NCBI GenBank assembly: GCA_018524725.1
Contig: JAEUWP010000113.1
Span: forward strand, 1 to 64,000
DNA from: Podaxis mareebaensis
Taxonomy: Eukaryota; Basidiomycota; Agaricomycetes; Agaricales; Agaricaceae
DNA length: 64,000 nucleotides
Direction of reading: 5' to 3'
Part shown: positions 11,296 through 22,710 of the stretch, piece by piece
How the letters are laid out: each line of letters begins with the position of its first letter
Numbering within the stretch: position 1 is the stretch's first letter
The notes under the pieces: generated by a model
What the model was told of the DNA's origin: nothing
Seen by the model: the letters and a program-made list of their open reading frames with translations, nothing else
Database searches by the model: none
Translations under genes and position numbers: made by a program

Positions 11296-13685
11296 TTACA
11301 ATGAATTGTATGGTATGATATATCGCCATGTCTGTACATCAGGAATTAGTTCGCGTTCAAACATGACAATGCTCTTCGTGCCGATTCCGAATACCATGAC
11401 CATGGTGTCCGGTGAATCCGCTCGTACGTGGTCGAGATCAACCAATACTTGGCTCATTGTTTCTGAAGACAAGGGTGCCATGGCATGATGAAGTGCGTGT
11501 TGTTGCTGAATGTATTTGTTAGTTATGGAGCGAACACTGTCAGGATTGTGAGAGAACTCACAAAAATTCCCGACTCTTCCGCGACGTAGTAGGAATAGTC
11601 ACATACAAAGTCGAAGCCCCTCCAATCTTTCACTGGTATCTCTCCAATTTGCTCGCAGTACGTGTGGGCGAGTTTCTCTTTATCGATTCTCAAGGGGTCA
11701 AGAGCACCAATAGAAGTGAATCGCACGATCTGGCGACCAACAAGTTCTTGGAATATGGTCTGGGAGAGACGGAAATCAGGTCCGTGGAGGTAATCAGGTC
11801 AGAGAGGGGCACTCACAGTCTGTTGTATTCCGAGAAGCAACACAGTGAAATTCACCTTGGGCAGAGCAAGTTCGCCAGGATCCAAATTCCGCATAATTTG
11901 AACAATTTCCCCCAGTCTTTGGCGTCGGCCTGCTTCCGATGCGCCATGGAAATCTTGAGGCAACCAAGCAAGGGCACGCTGATAGAGTTCCATCTTGAGT
12001 GCACTAGCATCACGAACAGGCCAAGATAATACGACATTTGCAATGTCTATATTTGATGATGGCCCTTGACATAGACAACAGTCAGTTCGTAAAGATCATT
12101 GTTCATGTGCTAAGGCCCACCGGTGTTGTTAGCTTCACTCAGAATGCGAGTATCGCACTCGAGGTGGCAATCAAAACCATCTAGCCAATTTACCCGGAAT
12201 TCACCGGAACGCGTGTCGTCGTTCAGATACTCGAAGAAGGATGCGTGATAGACCACCATCCCCTGCGTATGAGCAAGCTCGGGGGGAGGAACACTGATAA
12301 CAGAATGCAATCGCTGCAAGGCCCCATATGCATCATGTTGCATCAACCCTAGGAGATTTGAAAGCGATACAAATGTGGGGTGAGGAAAACTGACTTGCCC
12401 GAGGATCCGGGCGGTTGTTGGGAGTACATCCTTTGGAACAGTTGACAGTACGCTCGAGTACAATGCATCTAGGATGGCGAACGGATTGACGGATCGTTCC
12501 TGCCCTTTGGTGGATTGTCTCTCCTTCTCGATGGCAGCCAATACCTGATGAAGTTGGGATACTGGATTGCCGCGTTCCGGATCATCAATGAACCGGATTA
12601 CCGTCGCAGCGAAAGCGAACAGTCCGGATGCTGACGTACTTATCTTCAGAAACTCTGTTTCACTGGGCCATTGAGAGGTCGGGGAAAATGAAGTGGAATA
12701 ATTTTGGCGGATTTCCTCAAATATCTTTCGCAGATAACGCTCCACATCTGCGCACGCCTCATCCGAGTCAACGGGGATATCCTCTTTCCAACAATTCTGT
12801 TGAAAAAGCTCTCGAGAGAATGCTGCTTTTAGATGTGGCTCCGGACGGCTCGAAATCACCCACAGAAGAGGGACGGAAGGGAATTTAACGACGAAGCGCC
12901 CGATGAGTGTGGCAATTTCACCCTGCTGCCGCTCGCCCTTACACTCGTCGAGACCGTCGAGGAGTACGGTTAAGGGACCAGTAGCCCGGGACATATTTTG
13001 TTCACCAAAGGGTTTGGCGATCAAACGCCGAAACTGTTCCGTCAGGGATTTTCCCATCAAGGTGGGATCAATTGCAGACTCCCGACATATGAATTCGCGA
13101 TATGCGGGGTATCGTATGGCCAGTTGGTATGCGATGGTGGTGAAGACTAGATGCGGGTTGTTGCGATCGTTTGGTTTGGAAAAGAATAGAGTTGCACCGA
13201 GTCTGGAGTTCGACGAATCAGACTCGAAGGTCGATTCAGCGAGTGTCTGTATGATTGCTGATTTCCCAACGCCCGCAGGCCCGGATAACCAGAGGATCCT
13301 CTTTCCTTGACCGTCATTGTTAAGCCAGTCCCCAACACTTTGCAAGATACCGGACCGTGTATTGGGGTGACATCGGGGTGGAGGATCACGGGCAGAGGAA
13401 TCAAACTCAGCACCGTGAATGGTATACGTCGCAAGCCTTCCTATGGCTGGAGAAAGGTTAGCCTGTCCTAACCTAGTGGTAGAGCATCACTTTGAACTGA
13501 CCGGCTTCGTTACTGTAATAGTGGTTGTGGGTAATCTGATCAACCATGGTTGGGCTTTGTAGCAGGAAATGGTGAGCGTTATGGAAGAATCCTTCAGCTG
13601 TTGCTCTTCCCGCATGATCGGTTAGGTCACCCCGCAGGGGCCTTTGAGGAATAAGCTGCGTAGCTTGACCACGAGTTGGTTCCAT
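11296..13685 (-). CDS. NACHT-domain STAND NTPase (NLR-like), 708 aa
   Basis: Five exons in consistent phase: 13685-13502, 13446-12121, 12064-11856, 11759-11562 and 11505-11296. Residues 1-61 form a short His/Asn/Tyr-containing N-terminus with GFFHNAHHFLL. The HGAEFDSSARDPPPRCHP linker precedes Walker A SGPAGVGKS (about 116-124). Walker B LLDGLDE is near 223-229 and a sensor-like WVISSRPEPH follows. The region after the NTPase (YHASFFEYLND and on) and a C-terminal part ending IPDVQTWRYIIPYNSL are shared with the NACHT gene at 38.6-41 kb. No WD40, ankyrin or TPR repeats are visible. In fungi such STAND proteins act as intracellular sensors in non-self recognition and cell death; that role is inferred here. 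The gene appears intact. Confidence 0.88.
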
Positions 13686-14462
13686 ACATGATCAGATGTT
13701 AGAGGAGACTAGGGCCTGTGGGCAAGGCATTGTTCATGGGACGGCACGTGACTGAGAGTAGTTGTTGTATTCTGCATTTCTATACCGCTACAAGCAAACT
13801 AACTGCTAAGACGCGGTGGGCGCAAACTAGGTATCTATGCCCCTCGGCAGGGTGATATCTACGTATATATAAATGGTTCTGAGGTGGTGTGTGGAGGAGT
13901 CCGGTTGAGGTGACGTGACTGAGAGCGGTGTGACTTCTTTTATAACTAGCGAGGCCGCTCCCAATTTTTGACTTCATGACAGGACTCAAGCAACAGTTGT
14001 AGCCTAAACATCGAGATGAGTATCCATCGGCACAATTCTTGGTGTTCGTTATTTACCATGAGCGGAGAGAAGCTCCATGTTACTTCGTATTGCTAGGTCA
14101 CGAGCAACTTATGTTTGGGATGTGTACGCATGCATCTCCCCTCCAAGTCCCGCACGCAAGTCCATCTAATACCCAAGACAAGGTGTGACCCGGAACTTCG
14201 CCGGAAAAGGAGTTAGCACCAGGGCTTTTTATGAAGCTGATATTCCAGCAGACAGTTCTCAAACGAAACTACATACTCAAAGGGAACCAAAGCCTCATGA
14301 TACCCATCACCGGGTAAAACGGGATTTAGAGCATGGTCTCCGAACGCTAATTTTCGCTAGCACCACATATTTCTGTGGATGACGTTGAAAGCTGCGTAGC
14401 TGTTTCCAGTTTCACATATGAAAAGAGTTCGGGAGCTTGAGAGACTGCGACATTTGATCACG
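13686..14462. other. Upstream region of the first oxidase copy, part of the duplication
   Basis: No gene seen. From about 13990 the sequence is repeated at about 16990-17451: a motif beginning GTTGTAGCC, then ATCGAGATGAG, and later blocks. The duplication therefore carried the promoter region as well as the gene. Confidence 0.5.
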
Positions 14463-16487
14463 ATGAAGGCCGAATTCCTCTACGTCCTTGTGCTTTTCGT
14501 TCCAGCTATCCTCTCACAAACCTCGACCCCCGGCAGAGGTGCTAATTGTCGCTGTCTCTATGGTCAGCCCTGTTGGCCAAGTGAGCAAGACTTCAGTTCC
14601 TTGTCGGTACAGCTTTCCCAACCTCTCATCCGCCCTTTGCCCCCTGCTTCTGCCTGTTACCCGGTTGAAAATCCTTCGGGAAACTGTTCCGAGGCTCAAC
14701 TGAACTGGACCGATGGGAACTGGCGCGCGGATCAACCTGGTGCTTACCAAAATATCAATTTCGAGTCGTACACAAACAGGAACGGTAGTATCAGTGCATG
14801 TTATCTGAACACTACCCTTGGCCTGCCTTGTGAACAAGGCAGCGTTCCTCCTATCGGAGTGGATGCTAGGACTATAGAGGACGTGCAGGTTGCCGTCAGA
14901 TTTGTTGGCCAACACAATCTCAGGCTCGCAGTGAAGAATACTGGGTACGTCCTGAATGTACTGGGTGGGGAGCAATTGCTATTGATTTTCTAGACATGAC
15001 TACCTTGGCCGCAGTGCTGCCCGTGATGCCTTCATGATATGGACACATAATTGAAAAATATCAGCTATAATGCTAGCTTTATTCCCGAAGGTGGCTCAAA
15101 TGACGAGGCTGTACCTGGTCCGTACTCTCCTGTATGACTGCAGCTCATTCAGTCAAGTGATCTATCATGTACATCTAGCATTGACTGTCGGAGCTGGTGT
15201 GCAATGGAGAGAAGCTTATGCGGCTGCCGAAGAGCAGCAGTGTTTCATCCTAGGCGGAATATTGGCTAGCACGTCTGTTGGGGCAGCAGGGGGCTGGGTC
15301 ATGGGTGGTGGACACAGTGCATTTTCTCCCAAATACAGATTGGGTAGGCCCATTCAACCGATCAATGTACTAAAGCGTGCCTACCTACTTGGTTTATAGG
15401 TGTGGATAATGTTGTCCAATTCACCATTGTGAAGGCAAATGGCGATCACGTTGTCGCTAACGCCTATCACAACTCCGACCTCTTCTGGGCTCTCAGAGGA
15501 GGAGGTGCAGGCTCTTGGGGTGTGGTTACCTCGGTAACCTACAGAACTTACGACCCCTTCCCAACCACGATGTCTAGTATCAACGTCACCTTCCATGATC
15601 CCCGGGTTGCACAAACCGTCATGACAGAATACATTGGCTTGCTTCCAAACCTCTCTGACACTGGTTGGGGCGGATATTCAAACTTCAGCAATCAAAGCCT
15701 CCTCGCATTATTCTTTGTGCCTAATGTCTCTTGGGCAGACACAAATGCGACCATTCTTCCATTCTTTGACTTCGTATGAAATACAACCGGACAATCCAAT
15801 GTTGAGGCATTCACCTTTCCCCTCGACAACTCCAATACGTCAGCAAATAGCAATCTAGGTTCAAACATGGAGCAGGTTGGATTGATCGCTGAGCTGGCAT
15901 CTCGGCTGATGAGTTGGGATGCCGCAGAGAAGCGACCAGAGGAAACAGCTAAGTTGCTCCTGAATTTCGAATATGTCGGTATCAAGTACGTATAACGAAC
16001 CCTCTGAACTATTGGACTAACATCTCATGTCACGATCATTTGCTCATGATACCAGTTTTGTTGCAGGGGGTGCCGTGGCCCGTGCCGACCCTGATTCCAT
16101 AGGCTTGAACCCAGGATGGCGGAAGGCAGTTGCACATGCCTATACAGCAGAGTCTTGGAAAGAGGGCGACTCAGGTGAAATTGTTCACCAGGCTCATCAG
16201 CGGGTTGTACAGGACGTCCGGCACTTGGAGCCCATCTCTCCGGACTCGGCCACTTAACATGAATGAGGTGAGTGCGAGATAGACTTAGCTACCTGCCATA
16301 CTAACCTGTCATGTTTCCTGATCCTAAGGCATTGTTGTACGAACCCGACTTTAGAAAATCATTCTTTGGCAGCCACTATAACAAATTGCGATCCATTAAG
16401 CACAAGTACGATCCCGGGTCCTTGTTTTTGGTTGCGGAGGGTGTCGGGTCTGAGGACTGGGATGATAGGTTGATCTGCCCTATGTAA
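14463..16487 (+). pseudogene. BBE-like covalent FAD oxidase, copy 1, broken
   Basis: Compared with copy 2 this gene keeps the signal peptide (MKAEFLYVLVLFVPAILSQ), the Cys-rich start GANCRCLYGQPCWPS and the PPIGVDARTIEDVQVAVRF part of the FAD fold. The N-T-G-H-D-Y site, where the His would bind FAD covalently, is split by intron 1. GGWVMGGGHSA and the C-terminal berberine-bridge (BBE) part YDPGSLF...GVGSEDWD are also kept. Three lesions are visible against copy 2: one base missing near 15049-15052 after ..WTH; TGA at 15777-15779 where copy 2 has CGA; and one extra A near 16256, turning TAC-ATG into a TAA stop. Proteins of this family are usually secreted oxidases of sugars, alkaloids or other alcohols. 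A product of normal length is not expected. Confidence 0.8.
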
Positions 16488-17451
16488 CTTACATACTTCA
16501 GGGTGGGGTGACTTGTAATCCAACACAGCGTAAGTTACCATCCGATTACTTTATCCATCAGATGGACACAATCTCTTTCGTTCTTGTCTGCTATGATCCA
16601 GTGTGTTACATCCACCAAGCCCAATCTAATGTCGAAAGGTGTTGTTGGCATCAGACTCGTCATTGGTGCCAACTACACATTACCTGATTGGGGTATGTTA
16701 CATACCCCATACCGTATGTATGCTTTCAAACTTTAAGGAGTCTTTAACTTGTAGTGCTTGTGCCAAAATTGTGGAGCTTACGCTGACTGGTATGGCCTTA
16801 GCGGGTCTGAGCCCTTGCTCTGATGTTGCTTAGCCTAGTCTCAGTATATGCTCACCGTGCCTTAGCATTAGAAATCAAGAATACAAACAATCTTGGCCAA
16901 TACTTTTATGAGATGTGACTTCTGTTGTCTTCAGTGTTCCCAACTAGGCCACCCCGAATTCTAACCTCACAGGACTTAGGCCATACTGTAGTTGTAGCCG
17001 AAGCATCGAGATGAGTGTCTACCGGTGCAGTCCTCCGGTATTCATAATTTGCCATGAGTGGAGAGAAGCTCCATGGTACTTTGCATTGCTAGGTTATAAG
17101 CTGGTTTATGTTTGGGACATGTGTGGCATACATCCCATACAAAGTCTCCCAAATCAAATTGAATATCCAGGTCAAGGCTTGACTTGGGACTTCGTCCGGA
17201 AGGGACTTAGCACTAAGGCATTTAATGGCGGTAATTTCCCACCAAGCAGTTCTCAAACGAAACTACACAGAGAACCAACAGCCTCATGATACTCATCACC
17301 GGGCAAAACGGGATTTAGGACATAGTCTCCAAACCCTAATTTTCGCTAGCACCACGGATTACAGCGAATGACGTCGAAAGCTGCGCAGCTGATTCCAGTT
17401 TCACACATGAAAAGGGCTCGGGAGCTTGAGAGATGGCGACATTTGACCACG
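16488..17451. other. Spacer and promoter copy between the two oxidases
   Basis: No gene seen. The right half repeats the upstream region of copy 1. Confidence 0.4.
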
Positions 17452-19474
17452 ATGAGGGCAGAATTCCTCTACGTCCTTGTGCCTTTCGTCCCATTTGTCC
17501 TCGCTCAGGCCTCGACCTCGGGCAAGGGTGCTAATTGCCGCTGTCTCTATAGTCAGCCCTGTTGGCCTAGCGAGCAAGACTTCAATTCCTTGTCGGAGCA
17601 ACTCTCCCAACCCCTCATTCGCCCCTTACCCCCTGCTTCTGCTTGTTACCCGGTTGAAAATCCTTCCGGTAATTGTTCCGAGGTACAGCTCAACTGGACT
17701 GATGGTAATTGGCGCGCGGATCAACCTGGTGCTTACGAAAGCCCCAACTTCGAGACTTACACGCACAGCAACGGTAGCATCAGCGCGTGCTATTTGAATA
17801 CTACCCTTGGCTTCCCTTGCGAACAAGGCAGTGTTCCTCCTATCGGAGTGGATGCTAGGACCATCGAGGACGTGCAGGCAGCTGTCAGGTTTGCTGGCCA
17901 ACACAATCTCAGACTCGTGGTAAAGAATACTGGGTACGTCCTGAATGTACTGGGCGGGGAGCAGTTGCTAATGATTTTCCTAGGCATGACTACCTTGGCC
18001 GCAGTGCTGCCCGTAACGCTTTCATGATATGGACACATCACCTGAAAAATATCAGCTATGATGCTAGCTTTATTCCCGAAGGTGGCTCAAATGACGAGGT
18101 TATACCTGGTCCGTACTCTCCCTGTGCGACTGTAACTCATTCGGTCAAGTAACCTATTATGTCTAGCGTTGACTCTAGGAGCCGGCGTACAATGGAGAGA
18201 AGCCTATGCGGCTGCTGAAGAACATCAGCGGTTCATCGTAGGTGGTATATCGGCTGGTATGTCTGTTGGGGCAGCAGGGGGCTGGGTCATGGTGGTGGAC
18301 ACAGTGCATTTTCTCCCAAATATGGCCTTGGTATGTCCGATTCAATGGATCAGTATATTGAAGTATGCCAACTTACTTACTCCCCTAGGTGTGGATAATG
18401 CTGTCCAATTCACCATTGTGAAGGCAAGTGGCGATCACGTTGTCGCTAACGCCCATCGCAACTCCGACCTCTTCTGGGCTCTCAGAGGAGGAGGTGCAGG
18501 CTCTTGGGGTGTGGTTACTTCAGTAACCTACAGAACTTACGATCTCTTCCCATTCACGGTGTCTGGTATCAACGTCACCTTCCCTGATCCCCGGGTTGCA
18601 CAGACAGTCATGACGGAATCCATTGATTTGTTCTCAAACCTCTCCGACACCGGCTGGGGCGGATATTCAAGCTTCAGCAATCAAAGCCTTCTCGCATTCC
18701 TCTTTGCGCCTAATGTCTCTTGGGCACAGACAAATGCAACCATGCTTCCATTCTTTGACTTCGTACGAAACACAACCGGACAATCCGATATCGGGGCATT
18801 CACCTTTCCCTTCGACAACTTCCATACCTGGCTGAACAGTACTCAAGGGTCAAACATGGAGCAAGTCGGATTGATTGCTGAACTGGCATCTCGGCTGATG
18901 AGTCGGGACGCCGCGAAGAAGCGACCGGAGGAAACAGCCAAATTGCTCCTGAGCTTCGAATTTGCCGCTATCAAGTATGTATAACAAACCCTCTGAACTA
19001 CTATACTAACGTCTAATATCGTGATTATTCGCTATGGATATCAGCTTTATCGCAGGTGGCGCCGTTGCCCGTGCTGACCCTGACTCTGTGGGCTTGAACC
19101 CAGGATGGCGGAAGGCAGTTGCACATGCCTATGCAGCAGAATCTTGGAAAGAGGGGGATTCAGGTGAAATTGTGCGTCAGGCTCGTCAGCGAGTTGCACA
19201 AGATGTCCGGCGCTTGGAGCCCATCTCTCCAGATTCGGCCACTTACATGAACGAGGTGAGTGCGAGATAGACTTAGCTACCCGCTGTACTAACCTGTCAT
19301 ATCCCCAATCCCAAGGCATCATTATACGAACCCGACTTTAGGAAATCATTCTTTGGCAGCCACTATAACAAATTGCAGTCCATTAAGCGCAAGTACGATC
19401 CCGGGTCCCAGTTTTTGGTTGCGGAGGGTGTCGGGTCTGAGAACTGGGACGATAGGTTGACCTGCCCTATGTAA
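17452..19474 (+). pseudogene. BBE-like covalent FAD oxidase, copy 2, one frameshift
   Basis: Six exons fit (17452-17933, 17984-18108, 18167-18330, 18389-18974, 19045-19255, 19316-19474) and would give about 575 residues if one base were not missing. It has a signal peptide ending near VLAQAS, conserved Cys residues in NCRCLYSQPCWPS, the FAD-binding PP-fold, GHDY across intron 1 and a C-terminal BBE segment ending WDDRLTCPM. Copy 1 reads ATG-GGT-GGT-GGA-CAC (MGGGH) at its 15301, but copy 2 has one G fewer at 18290-18291. This shifts the frame within the GGGH motif. The rest is open, so the loss is recent, or it is an assembly error in a G run. Keeping the 58-nt intron 18331-18388 would restore the downstream frame but not the GGGH motif. 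Likely substrate class: unknown extracellular alcohol or sugar. Confidence 0.75.
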
Positions 19475-19706
19475 CTTACAGACTTGGGGCGACTTATAAT
19501 CCAACACCATGTAAGTTACCATGTAATCACTTTATCAGATGGACACAATCTATTTCGTTCGTAACCGCTATAATCTGGTATAGTACATCCGTGCCTGACT
19601 TAGTGCCATCCAAGCTATGATCTCCTGAAATATCGGGCGGTATCAGCTTTCGGCCAACGGAGAGAATAGTAGGTGACAAATTTGGACTGTCAAGTTTCCT
19701 ACATTC

Positions 19707-21326
19707 CTATCTGAAAACTACAAAGCCGTGAACCCCTGGATCTATTCTGGGCGGATTTGTGCTTCTTGAGGGAACAGAACGAGGGTCCATCAGGCGGTGG
19801 TTATCTGAGATACGTTGGCTCAATGGAGAACTTGCTCTCCTTTTCCCCTTCCGCACATTGACCCGAGCATCACTACTTGAACCACCTGCCTCCAACTCCA
19901 CCTCTGAATTATCATTCATCTCGAAACTCTCAGCGAGATCAGGAGCCGTAATAGACCTCCGGAAAGCAAGTCTATGATCGCGAGAGCCAAACAGGTTGGA
20001 GTTGATGACCAAGTCCGAGTTGTTCGCGCCGTTGGTTGATGCTGCTATCTTTGCTCGGCTGTTGAAGATGATGAGAAGAGAGTTGGAGTACAGTTTGCCC
20101 ATGATTGCAGCGATGGTGATATAGTAGGAGCCAACGACGCCGATTATGGGCCCACAGACAACGAGGACGAGATACATCAGTCCAGCAGTAGCTGTTGAAA
20201 GAATAGATGATCGTTATGATGGAAGATAAAAAAGACCGGTAAGTTAACACACCAGTAAGGGTACCCGTCTCCATTGTCATACGAACAATTTTGGAGACCA
20301 AAACCTTCGTAGACCTGAAACCTGGGTCGAGTCGCGAGAGCTAATAGCAACAATAGCTGGATTAGTGATCATCAGGATGGTGATGAGCGGAATGCTAACG
20401 AGGTGAGACATGCAGCCAGCAATTGTTAAGTCACACGCAGTACTTGAAATCCCCCAAAGCTGAGATATGACACGTCAGCGTGTCAGCGGTCACAGGTATT
20501 AAGTAGAAAGAACTTACGATATTACTTATATTGCCGACGATATATTTCTTATAATCGGAGACCAACGTCATGGAATCTGCCATAGCTTTATATGATGCCA
20601 CACCAGATACAATGGCACAGACCAACTGGACGAAGGCAAGCTAGATATAAGTTAGCTCCACGATTGCAGAAAGAGCGACCCCAGCTACTTGAACTCACCA
20701 TGATGATAAAACTGTATAGTGGTTTCGATGAACACAATGTGTAGATGCGATATGCATACGAGACTTGGACAAGGCAACCGACTAAGAGAAATAGACTGTT
20801 GTGAGTCGCCTTCATGAGAGACTGGTAAATCACAAACCGATGCCACTAAAGACTGGAATCGCGAACCAGGTATATGTTCCTGTTTGATAGACGGCTTCGA
20901 ATTTCCCAAAGCCAAGAACATAAGTGACGTAGGTGTCGTGCATGATTAGAATTGACTGGACGAGTTCCAGGAGGAAAACGACATAAACAAGAAGCTTGAT
21001 GTATAGCCGGTCCTTGGGGAAAGCAACGTGATAGGTATCTAACAAAATTCTCTCAAGAAGAAGAATGACTTTAAAGTGCACAAGACTCACAAACTTGTGT
21101 TGCCAACACACCACATAGACTAACGTTGAACAAATACCCAAATATCTATCCAATCAGATCTCATCCAACCGTTGACGAGATTTATTGAATGTCTTACTAA
21201 GGGACCAAGCTGCGCCCTTTGGTCCGAGAACACATCGTCAGAACCCGTCGGTGGGACACGGAGGGAAGACGCTACCGAATGATGTCCTGTTCCGTCGCAG
21301 GTTGTGGTATTGACATAAGGTATCAT
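19707..21326 (-). CDS. DUF6534 membrane protein (intact, 407 aa)
   Basis: Eight exons in phase: 21326-21198, 21145-21091, 21038-20838, 20781-20699, 20640-20518, 20459-20400, 20340-20253 and 20191-19707. After a 40-residue leader the protein has LGPL, then IFGYLFNVSLCGVLATQVY (TM1), YIKLLVYVVFLLELVQSILI (TM2), four more helices, and the DUF6534 signature IMGKLYSNSLLIIFNSR. A long Ser/Arg-rich tail (KGKRRASSPLSQR) follows. Seven-helix layout; function unknown. The first intron (21197-21146) contains the left breakpoint of the 4.4 kb duplication at about 21169, so exon 1 and its upstream region exist again at 25649-25790. Confidence 0.85.
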
Positions 21327-22670
21327 CGCTTAGCCAACGTATCCAAAGGCTTTAAAACTGCAGGGTAAGAGGCGGCTTCCATAGCATATCTCCATCCACT
21401 TGGGCTTGAAGCCCAGGTGCACTACAGCCTAGAATAGTCGACCAATGACAATTCAAAGGCTCTAGCGCAGGATCATCTTCGGAGTCATAGCATACAATGC
21501 CGGGGTGTATAAATCAAGGCTCAAGTACAAATGCGCACATTTGTTAGCTCTTGATGTGAAGATGTGAACACGAGAAAGTATGATGGGGAATGAAGAAGGC
21601 AGGTCACCAGGTTATAACGCCTACTATGTAAGGCCGTGGGAACCCGGACCGAAGTCAAGCCATGCACATACTCCCGCCGACAATGTCACAGACCGCAGAG
21701 ACCCTACCAGGGTCCTCTGCTGTGCCGCCTTGGTGAAAACCAGTTAACGAAGACACCCTGAAGACACCTAAGACACCGTCAATTCCCACCACTGTACCTT
21801 CCGCACTGTAAGCGACAATAGGTCGTTCGAAGATTCAGTACAACGGGTGGAAAGCCTAATACTGGTAGTACTCATTCCCTTAAACTTTCCTCGGCTTTCT
21901 CGACAACAAGGAAGTGAAGACTGTCGTGCAAGCAAAACGGCCTCATCGCTAATCTCGAGCCGTGTGTCCACTCTAGCGGATGCAATAACTATAAGTGCAG
22001 ATCGGACTTAGCTTTCCGTTGGAGAGCTCGAGTTAGGATGAATCTTTCCAAGCTACCCCAAGTGCCGTTGAAGGGTTCCACACAGAAATAGCACGCAAAC
22101 GCTATTTGACTGTTGCGATTCTCCACGACAGGGGGTGTCTACTACCTGCCGCGAGCGTAACTTGCGGTTGCCTTGTTCTTGCACCCTGGCATCCCGGTTT
22201 CACGATCTCTGTCCTCTTTAGCATACAGGCTCGTGATGTACAATGCGGCTCTGTGTTATTTATGTGGGACCTCAATATCCTCTATGCCTGGCTACGAGGG
22301 GCTCAGTACTTGAAGCCGAATGTCCTGGTTGATCATCACCTTCATTGATTGATGCCATGATGCCCTTCAACGTCAGGGTATTTTTAAGTTCGTTAATATA
22401 TGTCTTGATTCCTGAGTCTCGTATCCAGGTTGGCCCTTTGTCACTGCTTGCTGAGAAAGTGCTGACAATCATTGATGTAAAACCTTCTGACATATTATTA
22501 GTATTCATGGGCATCTCCTTGAACCCCAAGTCGAGCGCCGCTCCGGTGGAGGTAAGATTTGATGATTTTCGGTTCTCAATGATCTACTCCACGATCAGCA
22601 TCAGTCTATGAGCCAAGATGTCAAGACCATGCGAGATCAAGAACAGTCCCTACATGTCCGTCCCAGTTCA
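21327..22670. other. Shared upstream region of DUF6534 (-) and DUF6533 (+)
   Basis: About 1.3 kb between divergent genes, with no gene of its own recognised. The same stretch recurs at about 25791-27136. It contains a near-palindrome CTTGGGCTTGAAGCCCAGG around 21400. Confidence 0.4.
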
Positions 22671-22676
22671 TATAAA
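22671..22676 (+). promoter_or_regulatory. TATA box of DUF6533 copy 1
   Basis: TATAAA 40 bases before the ATG at 22711; conserved at the same distance in copy 2. Confidence 0.6.
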
Positions 22677-22710
22677 GAGGTCACTACTATCCTTTCTCAT
22701 AGTCACAATC

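Larger units (their letters stand above)
13990..19474 (+). repeat. Tandem direct duplication, period about 2,989 bp
   Basis: Two copies, about 13990-16980 and 16990-19474 plus. The start codons are 2,989 bases apart (14463 and 17452) and the stops 2,987 apart (16487 and 19474). Introns and upstream blocks are kept at the same places. Confidence 0.8.

Noticed and set aside
12903..13310. 135-codon plus-strand frame
   Set aside because: Antisense shadow of the first NACHT gene.
14514..14975. 153-codon minus-strand frame
   Set aside because: Antisense of oxidase copy 1 exon 1; the matching frame in copy 2 is not kept as one piece.
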